Below, piece after piece: positions 23,786 through 32,285 of a DNA stretch of 64,000 bases (position 1 is its first letter; each line of letters opens with the position of its first letter). The DNA is from RHKX01 sp963743875 (GTDB lineage: Bacteria > Actinomycetota > Thermoleophilia > Solirubrobacterales > 70-9): the NCBI GenBank assembly GCA_963743875.1, contig CAVURM010000005.1, positions 248,001 through 312,000 on the forward strand, given 5' to 3'. The notes below the pieces were generated by a model. It did no database searches. It was not told where the DNA came from and saw nothing but the letters and a program-made list of their open reading frames with translations. Both the position numbers and the translations under genes were made by a program.

Positions 23786-23937
23786 CCTCCCCTCCCCGAG
23801 AGCGGGGACCGCCCCAAATTCTTGCCGTAGGGCAATCGTGAGGGCGATCACGCTGGGGATCGAAACCGTACCCGATTTGGAAGATCTTCGTGCCGATCGA
23901 TACAGACTGCGGGAAACCGGCTTCGCCGGGACCCGGC

Positions 23938-25437
23938 TCAGAGTTCGGCGAGGACCTCTGCCGCGGCCCGCTGCCCGGACTCGATCGCGCCGTCCATGTA
24001 GCCGCCCCACTCGGTTGCTGACTCGGTGCCGGCCCAGTGGATCCGGCCGACTGGCGCTCTCACGACGTTCGGGTAGCCGACCAGCGCGCCGGGCGGAGTG
24101 ATGCCGCCGTAGCACCCGCGGCTCCACGGGTCCGCGGCCCACGACTTCTCGACGTAGCCGGTCATCCGGCTCTCCGCCTCGCTCCCGAAGTAGCGGACGA
24201 AGCATTCGACGACCGCCGCCCTGCGCTCGTCGTCGGATACCTCAGCGAGGTCGCGAGCGTCCTGGCCTTCAATGAAGCCGAGCAATACACCCGGCCTGCC
24301 GTCGGGAGGAGAGTTGTCGTAGGTCAGCTTGACCGGGCCTTGGTCTGAGGTCACCATCCCGTTCAGGTTCCCCTCTCGCCAGAACGGGGCGTCGTAGATC
24401 GCCATGCACTTGATGACCGAGCCCATCGGCATCCGCTGGTCAAACTGCGCGCGGTTGGGAGGCAGCCCCGGCTGGAATCGGATTCCGCCCACCAGGGCCG
24501 GCGGGACGGTGACGATGACCCGCTTTGCCGACCAGGTGTCGGTGGCGGTCCTGACCTGGACTCCCGACTTCGACCTGCGGATCGTCCTGACCGCCTCCTC
24601 GAGCAGCACCGATTTGCCGAGCTGCTTCGCCATTTTCAGTGAGATCTGCTGCGATCCGCCGACGATCCGCTTCTCCTGGGCGCCGCCGGTCGTGTTGATC
24701 AGGTTGTTGAAGTCCGTTCCGGCCATGGCGATGTAGAGGACGACGAACAGCAGCGACAGGTCGCGCGGCTCCACTGCGAACACCGACGAGATCCCCAGCT
24801 CGACGATGTCGCGTGCCTCGGAGCTCATGCCCAGGTCGTCGAGGTAGGTCTTCAGGGTCTGGCTGTCCCACTCAACGGCCTGTGGCGCGTCCCATGGGGC
24901 GTCGACCGGGACCGTCGCCGCCTTCGAATTGAGGTCGCCGATCGCCGTCAGGATCTCGACGAGTACGGATCCGCTCACGGGGGGGATGACTCCCTCGTAC
25001 TCCGTCTTCGTGCCGTTGCGGTAGTAGACGCTCTTGCCGTCGACGTAGGTGTCGAAGGTCTCGAGCCCGAGCTCGTCGATCAGGGCCAGGACATTGTTCT
25101 GCGTGGGCCCAACCCACTGGCCGCCGATCTCGACGATCTCCCCCTTGCCGATCTCGTGGTTGAGTGTCCGGCCGCCGACCCGATCCCGCGCCTCGAGAAC
25201 GACCACCGAGCGGCCCGCCTCGCGAATCGCCCGCGCGGCGCTCAACCCGGCCAGTCCGGCTCCGACGACCACGAAGTCGCGCCGCCGCTTTCTCAGGGCC
25301 GGCGCCGCCGGCGCGCTCGCGACACGACCGATAGCGATGCCGCCGGCACCGGCGAGCGCCCCGCCGATCACGCCCCGCCGGCTGATCCCCTGCCCACGGT
25401 CGCCCACGGCCGAAGGTGCCCCGGGCTCGGTTGCCAT
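23938..25437 (-). CDS. Tat-exported flavin monoamine oxidase
   Basis: 499 residues, ATG 25437. The N-terminus has a twin-arginine signal (GISRRGVIGGALAGAGG..ASAPAAPA). FAD-binding motif VVVGAGLAGLSAARAIREAG, then EARDRVGGRT (FAD ribityl region), IGGQWVGPTQ, and the C-terminal FAD motif IHWAGTESATEWGGYMDGAI. This is the flavin amine oxidase family (MAO, putrescine or tyramine oxidase type), oxidising amines to aldehydes with release of H2O2 and NH3. It follows the ferritin gene with the stop and start abutting (TAGATG), so the two are co-translated; ferritin could protect against iron plus the H2O2 this enzyme makes. Substrate uncertain. Confidence 0.92.
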   Translation of the reverse strand: MATEPGAPSAVGDRGQGISRRGVIGGALAGAGGIAIGRVASAPAAPALRKRRRDFVVVGAGLAGLSAARAIREAGRSVVVLEARDRVGGRTLNHEIGKGEIVEIGGQWVGPTQNNVLALIDELGLETFDTYVDGKSVYYRNGTKTEYEGVIPPVSGSVLVEILTAIGDLNSKAATVPVDAPWDAPQAVEWDSQTLKTYLDDLGMSSEARDIVELGISSVFAVEPRDLSLLFVVLYIAMAGTDFNNLINTTGGAQEKRIVGGSQQISLKMAKQLGKSVLLEEAVRTIRRSKSGVQVRTATDTWSAKRVIVTVPPALVGGIRFQPGLPPNRAQFDQRMPMGSVIKCMAIYDAPFWREGNLNGMVTSDQGPVKLTYDNSPPDGRPGVLLGFIEGQDARDLAEVSDDERRAAVVECFVRYFGSEAESRMTGYVEKSWAADPWSRGCYGGITPPGALVGYPNVVRAPVGRIHWAGTESATEWGGYMDGAIESGQRAAAEVLAEL

Positions 25438-25971
25438 CTAGAGCGCCCCGCCCGCGGCGGCCGGGGCGGTCGGGTCCTGACCCTCGCCCCCGAGAGACTC
25501 GCGTGCCAGATACTCCTCAGCCAGCAGTGGGTTTCCGCCGACCCGCTTGACCACCGTGAGCAGATCCGACATCGACGAGACCTCCTCGACCTGCTCCTTG
25601 ATGAACCACTGCATGAACTGCTCGCCCTGGTAGTCGCCTTCCTCACGTGCCTTGGCCGCGAGCGCGCTGATCTGCTGCGTCACGCGTTTCTCCTGCGCCA
25701 GTGCCAACTCGACCGGCGCGACGATGTCGGAGAAGTCGACCTCCGGCGCCTCGACCCCCGGCGTCCTCACGTCGAGATCGGCGTCGAGCAGATACTGGGT
25801 GATCATCAGGGCATGGTTGCGCTCCTCGACCGCCTGCCGGTAGAAGAAGGAGGCGAGACGGGGAAGGGTCTCGGCGTCGTAGTAGACGGCGATCGCGACG
25901 TACTGCTGGTGGGCGGCGAACTCGTTTGCGACCTGTTCGTTCAGCGCGTCCCCGAAGCTGGATTGGCTCAT
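25438..25971 (-). CDS. Ferritin (non-heme iron storage)
   Basis: 177 residues, ATG 25971 preceded by GGAGGACAG. Four-helix ferritin fold: NEQVANEFAAHQQYVAIAVY (ferroxidase Glu and Tyr), FYRQAVEERNHALMITQYLL (EExxH metal motif), PVELALAQEKRVTQQISAL and EQFMQWFIKEQVEEVSSM. Forms the 24-mer shell that oxidises and stores iron in the cytosol. The C-terminal ~25 residues (LGGEGQDPTAPAAAGGAL) are an unstructured extension as in mycobacterial BfrB-like proteins. First gene of the ferritin-amine oxidase operon. Confidence 0.95.
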   Translation of the reverse strand: MSQSSFGDALNEQVANEFAAHQQYVAIAVYYDAETLPRLASFFYRQAVEERNHALMITQYLLDADLDVRTPGVEAPEVDFSDIVAPVELALAQEKRVTQQISALAAKAREEGDYQGEQFMQWFIKEQVEEVSSMSDLLTVVKRVGGNPLLAEEYLARESLGGEGQDPTAPAAAGGAL

Positions 25972-26069
25972 CTGTCCTCCGTTGGTTTCGAGTGGTAGGG
26001 CTCGACCGTAGCCCAAACGAGGAATTCGGCTCGCCGAAGCTGACTTAGGGCTCCCTGACCCGACTGGGT

Positions 26070-26101
26070 CGTTTCGGCCACGTCCATGATGCGCCGAAAC
26101 G
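26070..26101 (-). terminator. Hairpin after the enolase-superfamily gene
   Basis: CGTTTCGGC (26070-26078) and GCCGAAACG (26093-26101) form a perfect 9-bp stem with a 14-nt loop, between the end of the minus-strand operon (26136) and the ferritin start (25971). There is no T-run, so it may be a partial terminator or a stabilising 3' hairpin. Confidence 0.4.
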
Positions 26102-26135
26102 GCCCAGGTGGTGGCGAGCCCGGTTTACGCGGCCG

Positions 26136-27203
26136 CTAGCCCCAACGGAAGCCGGTCGCCGACGGGACCGGATCCATCGGCGGCGTCGGCAGGCCCGAGG
26201 GAACGGCCGGGTCGTTGTAGCCGGCGGGGGCGGTGTCGTTGGGGGTGTCGGGGTGAAAGAGCGAACCCAGGTACTGGATCTGCCCTCGGCCGACCTGTAC
26301 CTCGCCCTGTCCGCCGCCGTAGATCTTGATCCCTTCGGCGTCGCAGTACTCGTAGATCGCGAAGATCTCCTCCAGGGAGCCGAAGCGCGAAGGCTTCGAG
26401 TTGATCGCTTTCGGCGTCCATTCCAGATCTCTGATGTCGGCCAGGGAGTGCAGGGGCGCATCCCAGGTGACCCGATCGGCCAGCGGCTCGAGCAGGGCTC
26501 GTGTTTCGTCGTTGACATCGGGGTCCTCGAGATAGGCGCCGGGGAAGGCCTCGGCGACCTGCCGATAGAGCTCGGGGTCGGTCTCGACGTCGACCGGCGT
26601 GCCGCGGTAATGACCCTTGAGGTCGAGCACTCGCACGGTCGCGAGGCCCTTGATCTCCTCGATCAGCTCCGGGGTCCAGTCGTTCTCGGGGTCGAGCTTG
26701 AAGCCGAGACCCGGGTACTTGGCGAGGCGCTTGCTGATCGGCTCGGTGTTCGATCCGGCCTCGCCTTCGAAGGTCGTGAGGCGGGTGGAGCAGACGAACT
26801 GCAGCGGTTCGGGGTTCCGCCCCAGTGCCTCGTGCAGGGGCACGCCGGCCTGGCGAAGCGCGAGGTCGAGAGCGGCGCTCTCGAACGCCCAACGTCGATA
26901 CAGCCTCGAAGCGGGCATTCCCGGCTCGGCGACCGGGAAGAGGTCGAGCTCGCCCGCCAGCGCGCAGAACTCACCGAGGGTCGAGGCACCGGTGAAGTCG
27001 TGGGTCGGTCCGGCGTCGCGGTGGGCGATGTGGTCGAGGACGTCATAGACCACGTCCTCCCCGATTCCCTCCTCGCCGGCTCCGTGGAGATGGATGACCG
27101 TCGAGGGGCGGGTAAAGCTGCCGTACTCCCGATCGTGATCGGTGAGCTCGTAGCTGTCGACGCGCAAGGGCAACGACTCGATCTTCTTCCAGGCGCCACT
27201 CAT
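26136..27203 (-). CDS. Enolase-superfamily enzyme (mandelate racemase/muconate lactonising type)
   Basis: 355 residues, ATG 27203. The capping domain (residues ~1-120) is followed by a TIM barrel: FKLDPENDW (second-strand Lys), VLDLKGHYRG (metal ligand Asp), GAYLEDPDVNDET (metal ligand Glu), VTWDAPLHSLADI (third ligand Asp) and AINSKPSRFGSLEE (Lys on the opposite face). The KxK motif of the MLE group is reduced to KLD. The family abstracts a proton alpha to a carboxylate, giving racemases, dehydratases or cycloisomerases. Last gene of the operon starting at 32157, so an amino-acid or N-substituted amino-acid substrate is plausible. Confidence 0.85.
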   Translation of the reverse strand: MSGAWKKIESLPLRVDSYELTDHDREYGSFTRPSTVIHLHGAGEEGIGEDVVYDVLDHIAHRDAGPTHDFTGASTLGEFCALAGELDLFPVAEPGMPASRLYRRWAFESAALDLALRQAGVPLHEALGRNPEPLQFVCSTRLTTFEGEAGSNTEPISKRLAKYPGLGFKLDPENDWTPELIEEIKGLATVRVLDLKGHYRGTPVDVETDPELYRQVAEAFPGAYLEDPDVNDETRALLEPLADRVTWDAPLHSLADIRDLEWTPKAINSKPSRFGSLEEIFAIYEYCDAEGIKIYGGGQGEVQVGRGQIQYLGSLFHPDTPNDTAPAGYNDPAVPSGLPTPPMDPVPSATGFRWG

Positions 27204-27225
27204 CGGTCGTTGGATTTATACGGGA

Positions 27226-28503
27226 CTACGGGGACCGGCCGCTTCGCCTCTCGGTCCGATGGCCGCCCAGATAGGCGGCGGCCCAGAGGACGACGCCCAA
27301 GATCAAGAGCAGCCCGGCGCGGAGGAAGGTCTCGGCGTCGTTGTCCACGATCAGAACGACGCAGACCAGGGCTCCGGCGATCGGGGCGATCGTCGGAGCC
27401 CGGAAGTGCTCGTGGCCGACGTCGTCCCTGCGCAGGACGAGCACGGAGATGTTGACGACGGTGAAGGCGCAGAGCAGAAGCAGCACGGTCGTGTCCGCCA
27501 GCGAGGCCAGGTCGCCGGTCGAGACCAGGATCAGGCCGAGGATCGTGGTGAAGACGATCGCGGTAATCGGTGTTCGCCTTCCCGAGAGCACCCTCCCGAA
27601 GAAGCCGGGCACGATGCCCTCCTCCGACATCCCGTAGACGAGCCGGGAAGCCATGACCATGTTGATCAGGGCGCCGTTGGCCAGGGCGAACAGCGTGATC
27701 ACGGCGAAGATCCTGGGCTCGAGGCCGAGGGGTCCCTGTTGACCGACGAGCACGAGCGGAGCCGACGATGCCGCGAGTTCGGCGGTCGGGACCACTGCCG
27801 ATGCGACGAGGGTGACCAGCAGGTAGATGGTCCCGGCGATCGCCAGGCCCCCGAAGAGAATTCTCGGGTAGTTGCGGGACGGCTCCTCGACCTCCTCGGC
27901 GATGTTCACGGAATCCTCGAACCCGATCAGGGCGTAGAAGGCGAGACCGGCGCCGGAGAGGATCGCAAAGAAGGGAGTGATCCCCTCCTTGAACTCGAGG
28001 TTTCGCCCGAGATCGGCGCCGACCTCACCGAGCGCGGCCACGCCGATGGCGATGATCAACAGCAGGCCGCCGATCTCGACGAAGGTCAGGAGAGCGTTGA
28101 CCCGCACCGACTCGGCTATCCCGCGCATGTTGATCAACGCGACCACGATCAGGAATGCGATTGCGACCGGGATCACCCGGACGTCGACGAATTCGCCGAG
28201 GGCATCGCCGGCGAAGCCGCGCGCGAGGGTGCTCGCCGATGTGATCCCCGAGGCCATCACTGCGAAGGCGACCATGAACGTGAAGAACGGGCGGTGAAAG
28301 GCCCGATTCGTATAGAGCGCCGCCCCGGCTGCCCGCGGATACTTTGAGACCAGCTCGGCGTAGGCGCAGGCGGTCAGCGCGGCAAGTAGGAACGCGAGGG
28401 CGAAGGCTGCCCAGATCGCGCCCCCGACCTCGCCTCCGACCTTGCCGACGAGCGTGTAGATCCCGCCGCCCAGCATGTCCCCGACGACGAAGAGCAGGAG
28501 CAT
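27226..28503 (-). CDS. APC-family amino acid permease
   Basis: 425 residues from ATG 28503. Twelve likely helices. The first helix contains GDMLGGGIYTLVGKVGGEVGG, matching the GxG-containing TM1 of APC transporters; the conserved cytosolic loop is FALIGFEDSVNIAEEVEEPS-like (FYALIGFEDSVNIAEEVEEP), and TM8 region has ALANGALINMVMASRLVYGM. The upstream codons, overlapping the end of the previous gene, continue the family's N-terminus (ESKLARNVGPL) but offer no ATG/GTG/TTG, so a non-standard start or a missing ~12 residues is possible. Inner-membrane uptake of an amino acid or amine for the enzymes of this operon is inferred. Confidence 0.9.
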   Translation of the reverse strand: MLLLFVVGDMLGGGIYTLVGKVGGEVGGAIWAAFALAFLLAALTACAYAELVSKYPRAAGAALYTNRAFHRPFFTFMVAFAVMASGITSASTLARGFAGDALGEFVDVRVIPVAIAFLIVVALINMRGIAESVRVNALLTFVEIGGLLLIIAIGVAALGEVGADLGRNLEFKEGITPFFAILSGAGLAFYALIGFEDSVNIAEEVEEPSRNYPRILFGGLAIAGTIYLLVTLVASAVVPTAELAASSAPLVLVGQQGPLGLEPRIFAVITLFALANGALINMVMASRLVYGMSEEGIVPGFFGRVLSGRRTPITAIVFTTILGLILVSTGDLASLADTTVLLLLCAFTVVNISVLVLRRDDVGHEHFRAPTIAPIAGALVCVVLIVDNDAETFLRAGLLLILGVVLWAAAYLGGHRTERRSGRSP

Positions 28504-28546
28504 GAGCGGCCCTACGTTGCGAGCGAGTTTCGACTCTGGTCGCTGC

Positions 28547-29779
28547 TCAAATCGCTGTCGATACCAGTTCTCCGAAGGCCTCTATCGCCGCGGTCAGGGC
28601 CTCGTCGGTGCTCCGCTCCTCCTCGGCGTGGCTGATGCCCTCAACCGAGGCGGCGAAGATCATCGCGGCTGGAACGACCCGGGCCATCTCCGCCGCGTCG
28701 TGAAGCGCGCCGCTCGCGATCGCCCGCTCCCGCCCGCCGACGGCGGCCGACGTAACCTCTGCAGCCGCGACCAATCCGCGGTCGAATGGAATCGGCTCGA
28801 TGCTCCAGATCGGGCTGCTCTGGAACTCGCAGCCGCGCCTCGCAGCCGCGGACTCAGCGGCGTTGAGAGCGTCGGCGAACATCGTCGCCAGCGGTTCTGC
28901 CTCCGGGTGGCGCAGGTCCACGGATAACTCCGCGCTTCCCGCCACCGCCGTCACCACCCCGGGCTCGAGGTCGATTCGTCCGGTGGTCCCGACCCCGCCC
29001 TCGCTCGTCGCTATCCGTTCGATGGCCAGGGCGGCCTCAGCGGCGGCCAGCCCCGCGTCGCGTCGCTGGTCCATCGGCGTGGTCCCGGAATGGGAGACCT
29101 GCCCGGCGAAGCTGAACCGGTGACGCTCCACCCCCGCACAACCCGAGACGGCGCTGCAGCTCACCGACTCGGAATCGAGCACCGGTCCCTGCTCGATGTG
29201 GAGCTCCAGGTAGGTACCCACCCCGGCCAGTCGCAGTGCAGCCTCGGGGGCCCGAGCCAATTCGACGCCGTTCTCGGCCAGGACCTCACCGATCGGGCGA
29301 CCATCGGCGTCGGTCAGCTGAGCAAGCTCTCCGGGCGCGAGCGTCCCGGCCACGGCAGAGCTGCCGAACAGGCTGCGACCGAACCGGGCACCCTCCTCGT
29401 CGGCAAAGTCGATCAGCACGAGATCGCGTGGCGGGGCCTCGCCGGATTGCGCCCAGGCTCGCAGGACGCCGAGGCCGGCCATCACCCCGAGTGCGCCGTC
29501 GAGCGGTCCGCCGGCCGGGACGGAGTCGAGGTGGGAGCCGACGGCCAGGGCCGGTGCGTCCCCGTCGACGCCGGGGAGCCGGGCCCACAGATTGCCGGCC
29601 TCGTCGATCTCGGTCTCGCCGATTCCGATCTCGGCGAGGCGATCGCGAAGCAGGTCGCGGGCCGCCTGCCATTCAAGGGTCCAGCAGAGCCGTCGCGCAC
29701 CCCCGGGTCCGCCGGTCAGGTCGGCGAGATCCTCGAGGTCCGTCAGTACGTGGGCGGCGTCGATCTCCGGCGGTGCCAA
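28547..29779 (-). CDS. M20-family Zn-dependent amidase (N-carbamoyl amino acid hydrolase/allantoate amidohydrolase type)
   Basis: 410 residues. Metal ligands in order: GSHLDSVPAGG (His), LDGALGVMAGL (bridging Asp), DFADEEGARFG (Glu pair), LELHIEQGPVLD (His; the HIEQG motif marks the carbamoylase group), and C-terminal ASVEGISHAEEE (His). The lid domain has FAGQVSHSGTTPMDQRRDA for dimerisation and substrate binding. These enzymes hydrolyse N-carbamoyl groups to NH3, CO2 and the free amine or amino acid. Next to a guanidine-cleaving enzyme this makes sense: it could remove the carbamoyl group that a deiminase leaves. Cytosolic; the exact substrate is inferred. Confidence 0.9.
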   Translation of the reverse strand: MAPPEIDAAHVLTDLEDLADLTGGPGGARRLCWTLEWQAARDLLRDRLAEIGIGETEIDEAGNLWARLPGVDGDAPALAVGSHLDSVPAGGPLDGALGVMAGLGVLRAWAQSGEAPPRDLVLIDFADEEGARFGRSLFGSSAVAGTLAPGELAQLTDADGRPIGEVLAENGVELARAPEAALRLAGVGTYLELHIEQGPVLDSESVSCSAVSGCAGVERHRFSFAGQVSHSGTTPMDQRRDAGLAAAEAALAIERIATSEGGVGTTGRIDLEPGVVTAVAGSAELSVDLRHPEAEPLATMFADALNAAESAAARRGCEFQSSPIWSIEPIPFDRGLVAAAEVTSAAVGGRERAIASGALHDAAEMARVVPAAMIFAASVEGISHAEEERSTDEALTAAIEAFGELVSTAI

Positions 29780-29818
29780 GGGATCACCGGAGTCCGGGCC
29801 GGACGACCGCCCGGTCGG

Positions 29819-30694
29819 TCAACCGACGCGCTCCCGACGTAGGGCCTGCGCGAGGCAATGGGCGCCGCCGCCCCCGAGGGTGAACATGCTCAGGTCGGGA
29901 TCGAAGACCTCGATCCCCCGGGCGCGGAGCTGTTCGTTGAGGCTCTTGGAGTACTCACTCGAGAGCGTCCGGTCATCGCCGAGGGAGATCGCGTTGACGC
30001 CCAGCGCGAACGCCTCTGCGGCCGGGATCTCGAGGATCTCGAAGCCGGCCTCCCGCAGCCAGCGGACGAGGCCCGCGGCGGCGATGTCGACGCAGACTGC
30101 CGCCAGCTTCGGGGCGAGGATCGCGAGCAGCACGTCGATGTGGATGAGCTGGCTCGGGATCATCTCGATCCGGACCTCCCAGCCGAGCTCCTCCATCCAG
30201 CCCGCGAGCTGCCGGGCCGCCTGCGCCTCGGTTCGCTCCTCGCCGTTGCCGATCACCATCCGCCCGGGCTCGACGATGACCACGTCGCCACCCTCGAGCG
30301 CGGCGGCGGTGATCATCCGGTGGATCGGGATCCCCGCCTCCTGGTAGAAGCGGATGACCGGTGCGTACTCGCCGCGGCGCCACTGCTGGTGGGGCTGGGT
30401 GACGACCGCTCCATCAGGGGTGGCCACGCTCGAATCGCGGGCGAACACCTGGTAGGGAAGCGCGGGGTCGGGCTCGAGAAAGTGGCAGCGGACACCCGCC
30501 GATTCGTAGGCGGACACCATCTCGGCGTGCTGGGCCATCGCGGTCTGCGGGCTGAAGCTCCGGTCGCTCTCGAGCGTCGCCTTGGAGATCGCGCTGGTCG
30601 GCAACCAGCGGTAGTTGTCGGGTGGGCAGAGCAGGACGTCGAGCAGGCGCCCGTATTCGGAGTCGACGCCCCAGGGTCCCTCGGGCTCGCTCAC
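29819..30694 (-). CDS. Guanidino-group-modifying enzyme (arginine deiminase/dimethylargininase family)
   Basis: 291 residues, overlapping the decarboxylase stop by 4 bp (ATGA). The pentein fold is marked by VFARDSSVATPDGAVVTQ, AALEGGDVVIVEPGRMVIGN, the catalytic His in SQLIHIDVLLAIL and the nucleophilic Cys in LGGGGAHCLAQALRRE near the C-terminus. Such enzymes convert a guanidine to a ureido group (arginine to citrulline, agmatine to carbamoylputrescine, or methylarginine to citrulline) through a Cys thiouronium intermediate. Length and the HCLxxxLRR end match DDAH/arginine deiminase-like members. The neighbours suggest arginine or agmatine as substrate. Confidence 0.88.
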   Translation of the reverse strand: MSEPEGPWGVDSEYGRLLDVLLCPPDNYRWLPTSAISKATLESDRSFSPQTAMAQHAEMVSAYESAGVRCHFLEPDPALPYQVFARDSSVATPDGAVVTQPHQQWRRGEYAPVIRFYQEAGIPIHRMITAAALEGGDVVIVEPGRMVIGNGEERTEAQAARQLAGWMEELGWEVRIEMIPSQLIHIDVLLAILAPKLAAVCVDIAAAGLVRWLREAGFEILEIPAAEAFALGVNAISLGDDRTLSSEYSKSLNEQLRARGIEVFDPDLSMFTLGGGGAHCLAQALRRERVG

Positions 30695-32157
30695 TCGATC
30701 ACCACGCGGATCGTGCTGAGCGTCCGGTCGCTGGCCCCGCGGACCTGCCCCCCGTGGGCGAGGGAATCGGCTATGAAGTCCAGGGTTGCGCGGGTGAGGC
30801 GCTCGCCCGGCAGCACGTTGGGGACCCCCGGCGGGTAGGCCGCCAGCGACTCCGCGGCGATCCGGTCCTCGGCCCGATCGAAGGCCACCATCTCCTGCGG
30901 CCCCAGAAAAGCGTCACGCGGGGTCATCTCGGTCGGACCCCACGGAGGGGGAGGAGCGAATGCGTCGCGGGGTCGTCCGGATTCTGTCTCGAGCTTCTCG
31001 ACCGCGTCGCGCAGCCCCGCGAGCAGGCGCTCCCCGGTCTCGGTGACGTTCTCACCGATCCCGAAGACGGCGACGACGACGTTCTCGGCGTAGAGCTCGA
31101 ACCAGATGTCGTGCCGCTCACGCATGTACTTCGCGATGCTGTTTCCAGTCGCCCCGGTGCCACGCACGTCGATCGAGAGGCGCATCGGGTCCCAGGCGAA
31201 GACGCTCGGGGCCTCGGCGATCTCCTCGCCGAGCACATCCAGGCCCGGAATCTCGACGACCTTTGCCCGGAGGACCTTCAACGACGCGATCGTCGCGGCG
31301 AGCATCTCGCCGCCGTTGAGCACGTTCTGCCGGCGCGCGGCGTCGAGCGAGGCGGTGAGGAGGGCGTTCGGGCTGGTCGACTCGACGAGGGTGACTGAGC
31401 GGTCGACGATCTGTCCGTCGATCCGGTCGGTCCCGAGGTGCAGGATCGCCGATTGGGTCAGGCTTCCACCGAGCTTGTGGACCGAGTTGAGGACGACGTC
31501 GGCCCCCCTCGCGAGCGCGTTGGCGGGAAGTTGATCGGAGAAGGCGAGATGGGCGCCCCAGGACTCGTCGACGACGAGGGGGACGTCGCGTGCGTGGGCG
31601 ACCTCGGCCAGCCCAGCGATATCAGCCACCGCCCCGAAGTAGGTCGGAGAGATTGCGAAGGCGGCGACCGCTCCGGGCTGCGCGTCGAGGGCCCGCGCGA
31701 GCGAGTCGTGGGTGAGGCAGTGGGCGACTCCGAGATCGTCGTCGATCTCGGGCGGTACGAACATGGGCCTCAACCCGCTGAGGACGAGGCCGTCGATCAC
31801 CGAGGAATGAACGTTGCGCTGGACGACCGCGGCCGAGCCGAGATGAGCGAGCGCCATGCAGATCGCGTGGTTGCCCCCGGAGGCGCCGTTGACCAGAAAC
31901 CAACTCCGCTTCGCCCCCCAGGCCTCGGCGGCCAGGGCCTGCGCCCGCTGGAAGGGGAGATCGAGCGGGTCGGGTCCCACATCGATTCCCTCGACGCCGG
32001 ACGGGAAATCGAGCCTGAGCGCGGCGTCGCCGATCGCTTCGCGCAGCCCCGGGTCGGCGCCGGTGCCGCCCTTGTGCCCGGGGATATGGAAACGACCCGG
32101 GTTGGTCGCGGCGTGCGCGACGAGAGCATCCAGGTAGGGGGTCTGACTCTGATCCAT
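30691..32157 (-). CDS. Orn/Lys/Arg decarboxylase, PLP fold type I
   Basis: 488 residues, ATG 32157. N-terminal FHIPGHKGGTGADPGLREA is the family signature; PLP pocket residues in LVNGASGGNHAICMAL and VVDESWGAHLAFSD (Asp to pyridine N), Schiff-base Lys in NSVHKLGGSLTQSAILH, and a C-terminal domain to ~488. It lacks the N-terminal wing domain of the inducible E. coli enzymes, like the SpeA/YaaO-type short forms of Gram-positives. Releases CO2 from arginine, lysine or ornithine to give agmatine, cadaverine or putrescine. First gene of the five-gene minus-strand operon. Confidence 0.92.
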   Translation of the reverse strand: MDQSQTPYLDALVAHAATNPGRFHIPGHKGGTGADPGLREAIGDAALRLDFPSGVEGIDVGPDPLDLPFQRAQALAAEAWGAKRSWFLVNGASGGNHAICMALAHLGSAAVVQRNVHSSVIDGLVLSGLRPMFVPPEIDDDLGVAHCLTHDSLARALDAQPGAVAAFAISPTYFGAVADIAGLAEVAHARDVPLVVDESWGAHLAFSDQLPANALARGADVVLNSVHKLGGSLTQSAILHLGTDRIDGQIVDRSVTLVESTSPNALLTASLDAARRQNVLNGGEMLAATIASLKVLRAKVVEIPGLDVLGEEIAEAPSVFAWDPMRLSIDVRGTGATGNSIAKYMRERHDIWFELYAENVVVAVFGIGENVTETGERLLAGLRDAVEKLETESGRPRDAFAPPPPWGPTEMTPRDAFLGPQEMVAFDRAEDRIAAESLAAYPPGVPNVLPGERLTRATLDFIADSLAHGGQVRGASDRTLSTIRVVIE

Positions 32158-32285
32158 GTCGTCACCGTAGTACCCGCGCGGACGTTTGGATTTGCGGCAA
32201 CGGACTTTCCCGCAGCGCTGGTAGCCTTTCGATGTCGCCCAGTGATTGACGACGACCCACCTCGAAGTACCAGGCCCCGCCCGCG

